This document shows, piece after piece, positions 30,064 to 39,096 of a DNA stretch of 39,908 nt. A program made the position numbers and the translations under genes. The stretch's first letter is position 1, and each line of letters starts with the position of its first letter. Source of the stretch: Terramyces sp. JEL0728 (Eukaryota; Chytridiomycota; Chytridiomycetes; Rhizophydiales; Terramycetaceae). The notes below the pieces were generated by a model. It was not told the origin of the DNA. It ran no database searches and saw only the letters and a list, made by a program, of their open reading frames with translations. The stretch lies in assembly GCA_027603945.1 (NCBI GenBank), contig JADIIU010000112.1, positions 1 to 39,908 of the forward strand. Reading direction: 5' to 3'.

Positions 30064-31549
30064 ATGGAGAATCTCCCAGTGGATCTGATTATTGAAGTTT
30101 CAAAATACCTCCCAGATATCAAATCAGTAATTTTCTTAAACAAGCATTGGTTTTATGCACTCATACCACTGATTTGGCGAAAGACCGATATTACACTAAT
30201 AGAACTGGATTTGCTGAAAAAACTTAGGCGGCCATTTATAAATTACTTGAAATTCATTCAGGACCTTTCTCTGACAGATTTCTGTATAAACCAAAAGCCC
30301 GTCCGATTGAATCTCAAATTATTTACAGGTAGTCTGTCCATAATTTCTAGGTATCAGCGAGCTGACAAATAGCATTTGTGAATCTCACTACATTAAAGGT
30401 AGATTTCGGATTGAATGACGATGAAATATGGTACACTTGTTTTTATTCAGGATTATTACAAATACGTGCAAGAAACTGCAGAGCCTGGCAATAAAGAGCT
30501 GTGGGAGAATGTCAGATGAAGCTCTCGGTACGATTTGTAAGAATTCAAATCTGCTGCGGTTAAACATTAATGCAAACAACTCTTCTATTCTTACTGAACG
30601 CGGGATTCATTTTCTCATCGACGGATTGCCAAACCTAAAAGAATTTGGATTGGAGTACGAATATAATTTCAATGGGATGAGTCTAAATTTTGGAGACAAA
30701 GCTGCTTTTATATCCAATATCTGCTCCTTTATTGAGAAGCATGTGTTGACGGATTTTTCAATTGATTGGCCACTGGATTACACTCTAATACTGGAGAAAT
30801 TGTGCAGCAGAGACATTTCAAATATAAAGATCGCAAACAGTAACAAGATTGACTTGATTAATCGCGTGATCGAGACAAATCCAATAGAATCTCTAAACTT
30901 GCAGGAGATAAATACTAGATATGTTGCACATACCATGGAAGTAATCCCAACAACGATTAAACAGCTAGAATTGGATGGTGTGTGCCATTTTGACATGCTT
31001 ATAGGTCTTGTCAACTTTACATGTCTAACCAAATTGATTTTCAATGCGACCACTAGATATGCGTCAATGTCACCTTATTTGACTACCAAAGTCAAGCAAA
31101 TTGCAGCCAGCTGCCAAAATCTGAAAATAGTACATTTGCCAATTCACGATGACGAGACTTTGATAGAATTCAGTAAATGCCCGCTGGTAGAATTGGATAT
31201 CCAGGATGGAAGAGCAGTTACCGACTTTGGGTTAAAGCACTTGACGGGCTTGCAATACCTTGGCCTAGGATTCTCCAATATGACTGACCCATCCATTGTT
31301 GATGGTTTGACGAGCTTTATAATGGCAACTCCGAATAGAATATCACAAGAAGGCTTCAGAAAGATGAATAAGAACTTGGAATATCTGGGGAATATAAACG
31401 GATACACCTTTGAATTTGTGTTGCAAGAAATTGGTGGAATGAAGAAACTGCGGAAAGTTAGTGTCGGCAATCGGGGTGGTGTAATAGATAGACAGCTATG
31501 GTATCAATTACATCGCAGGTTGCCAAAGCTAAGATCTTTGACTTTCTAA
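30064..31549 (+). CDS. F-box/LRR protein
   Basis: Exons 30064-30328, 30373-30430 and 30451-31549 give 473 residues. Residues 1-40 are an F-box (MENLPVDLIIEVSKYLPDIK, KHWFYALIPLIWRK), the Skp1-binding module of SCF ubiquitin ligases. The rest is leucine-rich repeats of the cysteine-containing type (NLTTLKVDFGLNDDEIW, LQSLAIKSCGRMSDEALGTI, CPLVELDIQDGRAVTDFGLK). The protein probably recruits substrates for ubiquitination. The first intron is 44 nt and looks like two abutting 22-nt GT-AG units; the second is 20 nt. The stop is inside TAATAAA. About 75 bp of the gene's 3' end, with the stop and poly(A) signal, are repeated at 32873-32946. Confidence 0.82.
30329..30372 (+). other. 44-nt intron made of two abutting 22-nt GT-AG units
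   Basis: Unit 1 (30329-30350) begins GTAGTCTG and ends TTTCTAG. Unit 2 (30351-30372) begins GTATCAGC and ends CTGACAAATAG. Only removal of both joins LKLFT to AFVNLTTL in frame. Each unit has the exact size and ends of a normal intron of this genome. Confidence 0.6.
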
Positions 31550-31563
31550 TAAACAGCGTTTTG
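31489..31563 (+). repeat. Direct repeat copy A: 3' end of the F-box/LRR gene
   Basis: 75 nt covering the last codons, stop and poly(A) signal. It matches 32873-32946 with two substitutions and one 1-nt deletion. Confidence 0.85.
31548..31553 (+). terminator. Poly(A) signal overlapping the F-box gene stop
   Basis: AATAAA starts within the TAA stop at 31547-31549 (TAATAAA). Confidence 0.5.
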
Positions 31564-31622
31564 TAAACACGTTATCCATATTATATATTGTAAATAGTCA
31601 AAACAAGTAAATTATATGTTTA

Positions 31623-32641
31623 TTAAGCATCTCCAATTGTAAGTACAGAATCTTCCGTTTTCACCTTTTGCTTATTTCCAAGATTGAACTCAGAGAGATA
31701 CGCCTGATGCACTTCAAAATCTTCATCTGAATCTAGATCATAATAGCTTGCCTGCCCTCTCATATAAAATATTCTTGCCAGCAACTCGTGCAGACGAACA
31801 TAAATTTCAGAGGGTTGAGGATGAGTGTTTCCAATGAAAAGTGGTTGATTATATGATGACACTGTTACTTCAAAATCTCTTCCAGCATAATGTTCAATTA
31901 CAATTCTTCCAGTAATGTTTGCTTTTTTCAACAATCCATCTTCTACTACCTGCATTGCTTTGTAGATTGTGTTGTTATTAGAGTCTTTTTCCATAACAAT
32001 AAACCACTTGAATGCACCAAAGACTCGATGAGCTTCATGATTCAATAATATTGCATTTTCACAAACATCTAGATTTTCAAAGAAATCTGTGGGTAACCAT
32101 GGGCATAAACGAAACATAAATGAACGAATTGCATATTTACCTTGTTTCTTTTCTTCGTTATCAGATTTCCCATTTAACAGAGATTGAGGAATAATGTGAG
32201 CTACTTCAAATCCTCTTGTAAGCCTTTCCGAAATATTTGCCGGTTCTCCAGTTAACACACAAGCGTTATTATCCCTAGCATTAATATCAAATACCTTTGT
32301 CGAACATCACTTTTAAACTTGTCATTTTTTGAAGACGAAGAGTGCGAAGTATAATCCTGTTCCTGGATTCGCTGGGTAGCGCTGGAGGGTCTTGAGCTTG
32401 GTCTTCCACCTCTTGCTCTCATAGGCATAAGAAATAAATTGTCGTATTTGTTGGCCAATTCTTCTAAATCGTCGGATGCAAGTATATCTTGTATAACCAC
32501 TTGTCTTGTTTGGCTGAATCCTTCGTAATTTATGTCTGTTGTGGCATTCAGCATGGCATTCAATATTTTGTATGTTGAGATATCCTTTGCTAAAGGCTGT
32601 AGTATTTCATTAGCTTGCTGTAGGCTATTAAGTTGCTGCAT
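31623..32641 (-). CDS. HNH-nuclease-domain protein, fungal type (PF13391-like)
   Basis: Minus-strand exons 32641-32295 and 32274-31623, joined over a 20-nt intron, give 332 residues. The join yields VRQRDNNACVLTGEP, followed by FEVAHIIPQSLLNG, CENAILLNHEAHRVFGAF and a strand-rich tail. This order (C-x-LTG, AHIIP, N-x-LLNHEAHRVF) matches the fungal HNH_2-type proteins, in which AH and the later H/N form the bba-metal nuclease site; that identification is family inference. The first 115 residues are helical, Gln-rich, then Arg/Ser-rich (GGRPSSRPSS). The gene lies opposite to its neighbours and is enclosed by the direct repeats at 31489-31563 and 32873-32946. It may be a mobile or insertion-derived gene. 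These fungal HNH proteins have no settled function. Confidence 0.78.
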
Positions 32642-33029
32642 TTTTGGTAAAATTATATGTCACAATGGTCACATATTTCTGTCTGAAACAGAGCTTATCT
32701 TGCAACAGCCATTGATTTTATTCAGTTGTTTTCACGGATAATATAATTGAATGAATCAATTTAGGTGATACACCCACTTAACACAGACTGCATGAGACAT
32801 TACACTGAATATTATAAACTACAAATTCAAGCGAGAAAGCCATTGAGAAATTTTAGTGGGCATCTTATACGGTAGACAGCTGTGGTATCAATTACATTGC
32901 AGGTTGCCAAAGCTAAGATCTTGACTTTCTAATAAACAGCGTTTTGTCGTATGTAAACAAACCACAGTCGTTTTGTAAACAAATAGAGTCCCACATAATT
33001 TATTCTTAATATCCGCAAAGGCGATTAAA
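32642..33029. other. Intergenic region with a relic of the F-box gene 3' end
   Basis: No coding frame of its own. It contains repeat copy B (32873-32946). Weaker similarity to the F-box coding sequence continues upstream of it: TTTAGTGGGCATC here against TTAGTGTCGGCAATC near 31459. A small repeat, CGTTTTGT..GTAAACAA, is doubled at about 32940-32982. Confidence 0.5.
32873..32946 (+). pseudogene. Direct repeat copy B: relic of the F-box/LRR gene 3' end
   Basis: 74 nt nearly identical to 31489-31563, including the TAATAAA stop/poly(A) unit. A one-base deletion in CTTTG breaks the reading frame, and no F-box coding region precedes it, so it is non-coding. Confidence 0.8.
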
Positions 33030-34343
33030 ATGCAATTGTTTACGTTAATACAATCGCTAACCGCGGCGACTGTTACTGCAGATTCAAATTTTCAGGTGAC
33101 AGCTGGATACAAAGGAGCAAATACGTGTTTTACAGTATTCAGCGGTCAAAGTGGATGGGCAGCAATTGGGATTGGCTCATCCGCTATGCCTGGAGCAGAT
33201 GTCTACATTGGATGGAAGAACTCTACAGGCGGTATTACACTTGCGAATCTCAAAAGTACTAGCCATACTCAGCCGGGTATGAACTCGGTCCAGAACGCTT
33301 GGCTAGTTCCATTGATGTCGACTGCACCTTCCTGGTCTCAAATATCATTTTCTTTTTGCAGACCTACAGTCGTTGCTATTGGAAGTACAATTACCAGCGC
33401 AGTGCCTTATATCTATGCTAGCGGCACTAGCGCTCCGTCTACACCAGACTCTCCAAGTTCTAGATTCACTCAACACCAAAATGTTTATGGAAGTTTCAGC
33501 ATTGATGCTACTTTTACTAATTTGTCCCCGCCTTCTACCTCAACTTTAGGTGGGACTAACTCAACTGTCACTGGAACCTCGACTGCAGGCCCAACAACTG
33601 GAACTACTGAATCAAAAAGTGGGGGAGAGTCAGCAGGAGGAAATACTGGCCAAACAGTAAATACATTTAATCAAAGGGGAGTGCGAATACTGGAAGATCG
33701 AATCAGGCTATTTTAGTTGTGCCGAGTGCGTTGTCATACTCCAGTATAGTCGCGATACATGGGTGTTTAATGTTCTTTGCGTGGAGTGTCTGTCCGGTTT
33801 TCGGTATTTTTATAGCCAGATATTTAAAGAAACTTGGCCATCTTTGGTTCTTGCTACACGTTGGCTTGGCGATTACAACCACAGTTTGCACCGTCTTGGG
33901 GTTCGCTTTGATATTTTTGTTTTACACTCCTCCTCATTTTGGCGGTGCAGATTTCCTCAACGGGAGCCATACAAGATGGGGACTAGCCATTCTGGCGGGC
34001 ATGTTTGGACAAGTTGCGCTTGGTGTTGCTAGCGATAGGCTTTTTTCTCCCACAAGAACAAGGATCCCATGGTAAAAGTAACTAACGTAGGTGGGATATT
34101 TGCCACTGGTGGTTGGGCAGAATTATCTTTTGTCTAGCTCAACTGAACGTATTCAGCGGCATTGCTCTGTACTCTACTGCGTTTGGTATTGACAAAAGTA
34201 TTGTTATTCTGTACTGGTCATTCCTGGCGCTCACTGTCGCCTTATTCATCTATGGAGAAACCAAATATGGCCAAGCCCATCATGCACGGGAAGAAAAGAA
34301 GGAGCTTGTTTCCAGTAGTACTGAAGTAGAAAAGCAAATCTAA
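33030..34343 (+). CDS. DOMON + cytochrome b561 membrane protein
   Basis: Exons 33030-33656, 33677-34071 and 34091-34343, with introns of 20 and 19 nt, give 424 residues. A short hydrophobic N-terminus leads to a DOMON fold (about 20-165: CFTVFSGQSGWAAIGIGSSA, DVYIGWKNSTG, and FSIDATF). A Ser/Thr/Gly-rich linker follows (about 170-225). Next is a b561 core with helices carrying putative haem His residues: VAIHGCLMFFAW, HLWFLLHVGLAI, SHTRWGLAIL, ICHWWLGRIIF. Such proteins pass electrons across a membrane, and the fungal members resemble the haem domain of cellobiose dehydrogenase joined to b561. Here it could reduce extracellular iron, copper or a partner enzyme; that is inference. The signal peptide is weak. 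The stop overlaps AATAAA. Confidence 0.85.
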
Positions 34344-34441
34344 ATAAATGCTTTGAATCAGCAGCCATTCCTCGTGGACTGCGGTACACCATGAGTCACG
34401 TTCCGAAGCCTATTTAATTTAGGAACTTTTAAAAGACAGAA

Positions 34442-37245
34442 ATGCTCAGCAAGAACATCATCCCATCAAACTACTATGTTACTCTGTTTCCTAGCGTGGA
34501 ATCGCCGCAATTCTCAGGAAGCGCTTCAATAAGGTACAGCCCTTTAACACCAGCATTTCTATATTGGAAACCACCAATAAAATTATCGTCAATGGAAAAG
34601 ATTTAAAGGTCACTAAATCATCGGTATCGCTATTAAGGGCTGCAAACGGGATTGACTCTGTCTCATGGCCAAAGGACCCAACAACCCATCGCAACACTCA
34701 GCCAAGTAAATCAGTTTCGTACGATACCAAGTCTGACTTGATTATATTTGAATTTGAACATGAAATCCCTGCAAACTCTACTGTAATCTTGCACTCGGAA
34801 TTCACTGGAATTCATGGAGATGACTTGAATGGATTTTATCGTGCTCAATATACAGATGAAAATGGAGTAAAAAAATATATGGTTACTACTCAATTCCAAT
34901 CTAGCGGATGTCGGTCATGTTTCCCAAGTTTCGATCAACCAAATATGAAGGCAGTGTTCGACATTACGCTATATGTGCCTAGAAACCTCACTTGTCTCTC
35001 AAATATGAATGTAATCAAGGAAGAAAATACTATGGTCAACAACAAGGAGCTCAAAGTAATCAAGTTTGACTCTACCCCCCTCATGAGTACCTATTTAGTT
35101 GCCATGTGTGTTGGGGAATTTGATTACGTCGAAGCAGAAGCACATCCTAAACTCAAAGGTGCCAAACCAATCAAGTGCAGAGTGTATACACCAAAAGGTA
35201 AACAATTGCAAGGTACATTTGCATTGGAAGTTGGGGTAAAGACTCTGGAATTCTTTTCAGAGTATTTTGGAATAGCTTATCCATTGCCAAAGGTAATTTT
35301 TATTAATCTAGTGCGATCAAATTGGCGTACCTCAATTATCGTTTGGAGCTATGGAAAATTGGGGATTGATTACATATCGAGAAATCTTGATTTTGTTTGA
35401 CAAAGATAAATCTGGCGACCACTTCAAAAAGCACATCGCTGCTACTGTTTGCCATGAGCTGGCTCATCAATGGTTCGGTAATTTGGTCACCATGGGTATC
35501 TGTTTGTTGATCTAGATTGGTGGAACGATTTATGGCTAAATGAAGGATTCGCAACCTTTGTTGGAACATTTGCAACTGATCGCCTTTTCCCTGACTGGGA
35601 TATATTTGGGGATTTTGTTATTGATGACTATGGGTATGCACTTGCTGTTGATTCTGAAAGAAACAGCCATCCGATTGATGTAACCGTCAATACTCCACAA
35701 GAAGTGAATGAAGTATTTGACGGGATTTCTTACTCCAAAGGAGCTTCAGTAATCAGAATGTTGGAGGCTTATCTCGGATCTGATAAATTCAGTGCTGGTG
35801 TGAATCATTATCTGAAAAAGCACGCCTATAAGAATACTGTTACGAACGATCTGTGGGATTCTTTATCCAGTGTATCTGGTGCAGATGTCAAATCGCTGAT
35901 GAATAACTGGACTCGTCAAATGGGCTATCCATTAATCCATGTGAACGAAGAGTATAATGCCAAAGAACAAACGCTCACCCTCAGTTTGAAACAGCAATGG
36001 TTCTTGGTCTCCAACGATTTGACTGGGGAAGATGAAAATGTCCTCTGGACTGTCCCAATTACCATTTATACAAGCAACGGCGCTCTTACCACACATTTGC
36101 TAGACAAAAAGGAAAGCGCTATTACCGTTCCTTACAGTGACGATAACGAATTTTGGCTGATTAACTACAAATCGACCGGGTTCTTCAGAGTTAAATACAC
36201 TAAAGAGCAGCTAGAAAACCTTTCCAAAGTCCTGGCAAAGAACATTGATGCTTTAACCGTTCCAGATAAGTGTCTATTGATTTCAAACGCATTTGCCTTG
36301 GCAGCAGCAGGATTATCCAACACTGCTCTGGCATTGACAATCGTGCAAGCATTTACCAACGAATCAAATAGACTTGTATTGGAGCAAATCTACGGGTGTC
36401 TTAATAACCTCAAAGATGTGTGGGTGAATGATTCCGATATAACTCTTGCTGTTAATCAAATCCAAAAATCAATATTTTCAAAAGTGCTGGACAAATACGG
36501 ATATGAATTTTTGCCTAATGAATCAAACACAACCAGTATAATCAGGAAATTAGCAATCAAAGCGTGTGTAACAGCCAGACACGAAAGGTATTTATCTCTT
36601 AACAGCAGAACCATCGAAACCCTCAAACAACTATTCACTCATTATAGAGATGGCGTTATTCCCTCCATCCATCCAAATATTTACGACTCAACACTGATTG
36701 TAGGGATGAACACATCCATAGATATAGAAAAAGATTTCAACTTTGTCCTTGGGCTGCTAAAGAGCACCAATCCGGTCGAAGTTAGATATGCCATGATTGC
36801 CCTTGGAGCTGCTAATGATCGCCAATATGCCCAAAAGGTTGTTGAGCTGGTAATGAATCCAGAAATTGTAGCCTCCCAAAGTCTTCCAACCCCTCTTTAC
36901 GGCATGATTCGCACTGCTCCAGATTCGCTTGTGTTGGAAAACAGAGAGTTTCTGTGGACATGGTTCACGTCCAACTGGAAGACGCTGCACAAGAACTATT
37001 CTTCTACTTTGGGACTGCTAAACAAAGTATTTGAAGTTTGTTCTGCTCAGTCCAGCGAGGCTTTCCTTGCATTGTTGAGAAACTGGGCAGAAGGAAAAGA
37101 TTTGGAAAATCCATCCGAAAGGATTCAAGAAATTAATGGCATTCAGCGAACAGTTTATCAACGTATTGACGAACTGAAGGTATCTCTTGCGTACGCTCAA
37201 AGAGACTCTGAAGATATCAAATCTTGGATAAAGTTGAATCTTTAA
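34442..37245 (+). CDS. M1 family zinc aminopeptidase (stand-alone paralogue)
   Basis: Exons 34442-34533, 34554-35292, 35312-35495 and 35516-37245, with introns of 20, 19 and 20 nt, give 914 residues. All family hallmarks are present: N-domain start (IIPSNYYVTLFP), SCFPSFDQPNMKA, GAMEN in FGAMENWGL near residue 290, HELAHQWFGN near 324, WLNEGFATF, and the long helical C-terminal domain. It removes N-terminal residues from peptides, like yeast Ape2/Aap1 and the ERAP group. It corresponds to the second half of the 4568-8739 fusion and starts directly at the M1 domain with no GH15 part. It shares two intron positions with that gene and has one of its own (35293-35311). GAMEN is intact here, unlike EAMEN in the fusion. 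The stop overlaps AATAAA. Confidence 0.92.
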
Positions 37246-37391
37246 TAAACCATGCTACAATGATTGCCTAATCCATCCTTGAAGTCTGCGGATTCAAACA
37301 CGTAGTTGGCCACTATAACATGTACATTCACAGTTCACGGGTGGCCAAAGCGGCACCACGCCCGACTCGCCGCCTACTTTCTTTCTACCAA

Positions 37392-39007
37392 ATGTCATTC
37401 GCAAGTTTGGCTGTTGAAAAGCTAAGGTATTTAGCGCAACACAAATCCATCTTTTTGATTTTGTACCTCGCATGGTTCTATTACAAGAGAAGATTGTCCA
37501 AATTCGCTCTTCCTGGCCCACTTCCAATTCCAATATTCGGCACCTTAAGCTATTACAAGTAAGCACTACTAACTAGATATCTCTTTCGGAAACAAATCCA
37601 CTTATTCTCTGACATTAATACGAAAAAGTATGGGCCGATCTTTAGCTTTACTGGGCCAGCTGGGGAGTTGGTTGTAGTTACTGATCCAAAAGAATCAAAA
37701 AGGATACTTACCGATACAGCAGTGTTCGGAAAGACGGATTTTGCAGGCAAGAGGATGCAGGGGTTGCTGGACTATGCTCTTTTCCTGTTACCTACTGACG
37801 ATCTGTGGAAGAAGCATCGGAAGCTCCTCCAGCCAGCATTTGGACCTACTCACTTGAGACATGCTGCAAACGTATCGCAAAAGTCGACGATCGAAATCCA
37901 GCAAAAGTTTATCAGCCAGCTTAAGGACAAGGAGGCATTAAAGCTGGATGCCAATGTAATGCTAAAGTGTATAACTTTGGATGTAATTGGACAAGTGGCA
38001 TTTAATTATCCAATGAAAGCAATCCAAGCACTTGAAGAAAGTGGTGCTGGAAGTTGGGAAGAAATGGATAACATGGTAACAGTGCCGTTCATCTACGTAA
38101 TATGGAATAACCATAGCGCATTGCCTTTCCTAGTTTCATGTACAAGATGCTAGGATGTGATGTTACTACTCCAAAAGTTGTGTCGGCGAAAAAACAAGTC
38201 TATGATTTGTTGAATGAGCTGTCTACACAGCGATTAGAGAAAATCAAAAGTAATGAGCCTGTACAAGAAGGCTGGGAGATGGATGTGCTGCATCGCTTGC
38301 TTCTTTCACAAGAAAAGGGGGTAAGTTCAATTAATGTAGTTGCTGACAAAGGAAGAAGTATACGGCGAACTGGTCGGGTTTTTCTTTGCAGGGCATGAGT
38401 ATAGATTCTCTAATACAGAACCACTGCGCATACAATGACATTTATGCTCCTTGAACTTTGTAGGAACCCAGAAATCTGTCAAAAACTACACAAAGAAATC
38501 AAACACGTCGATTTTGAAAATGACAATATGATGGAAGTAATCAACAGCTTAAAGTACTTTTAGCTAATGCAGGTATTTGGAAAACACTCTAAAGGAGGCA
38601 CAAAGATTACACCCAGTTGTCTCTCAAGTGTTCCGCTCGCCAAATCAAGATACCGAAATTCTTGGATATCCAATCAAGAAGGGTACCAGATGCGGTGTAT
38701 TTATTCGCGGTTTGCACTTGGATGAGAAACTGTACAAAAATCCCTTGGAATTCAACCCTGATCGTTGGAACGAACCAATCATCCCAGGCTCCTTCATGCC
38801 TTTTAGTGATGGTACTTTCTGCTGATTGTAGGCCCACATAACTGCATTGGACAAAAAATGGCTCTAATTGAAGCAAAAATCATCATGATTGGTCTGATCC
38901 AAAAGTTTGAGTTTTCCCTCGACCCAAATTTCGTATATGAAGGAATCCAGTCAATTACTTTTAGTTTGAAGAATCCAATGATGATAACTATAAGGGAAAG
39001 AAAATAA
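37392..39007 (+). CDS. Cytochrome P450
   Basis: Seven exons (37392-37558, 37577-38096, 38117-38320, 38340-38398, 38419-38553, 38573-38811, 38832-39007) are separated by introns of 18, 20, 19, 20, 19 and 20 nt and give 499 residues. An N-terminal membrane anchor (KSIFLILYLAWFYY) precedes the proline-rich hinge LPGPLPIPIFG. The oxygen-binding I-helix reads FFFAGHETTAHT, the K-helix ExxR is KEAQRLHP, and the haem loop is FMPFSDGPHNCIG with the Cys ligand. A microsomal monooxygenase is expected; the substrate is unknown. An in-frame ATG at 37320 would add 24 residues before the anchor; 37392 gives a more usual anchor. The stop overlaps AATAAA. Confidence 0.9.
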
Positions 39008-39066
39008 ATTGTGTTATTACAAGTGCGGCAGATTTGAAAATCAGGTGCAATTCAGTCACCTTTGGG

Positions 39067-39075
39067 TATAAATAG
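39067..39075 (+). promoter_or_regulatory. TATA box of the alternative oxidase gene
   Basis: TATAAATAG starting 30 nt before the ATG at 39097. It is the same sequence as in front of the GPH transporter gene and again implies a nearly leaderless mRNA. Confidence 0.6.
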
Positions 39076-39096
39076 CAAAACCAACAGGAGTTGTAC

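Noticed and set aside
30329..30350. First 22-nt unit alone as the F-box intron
   Set aside because: Removing only this unit leaves a frame that meets a stop (GAATGA) before the next LRR. Both units must go to give FVNLTTLKV.
1350..39096. tRNA or rRNA genes, CRISPR arrays and transposable elements in the gaps
   Set aside because: I looked for T-loop-like GTTCRANYC with cloverleaf context, regular spacer repeats, and terminal repeats with transposase or reverse transcriptase frames. None was found.
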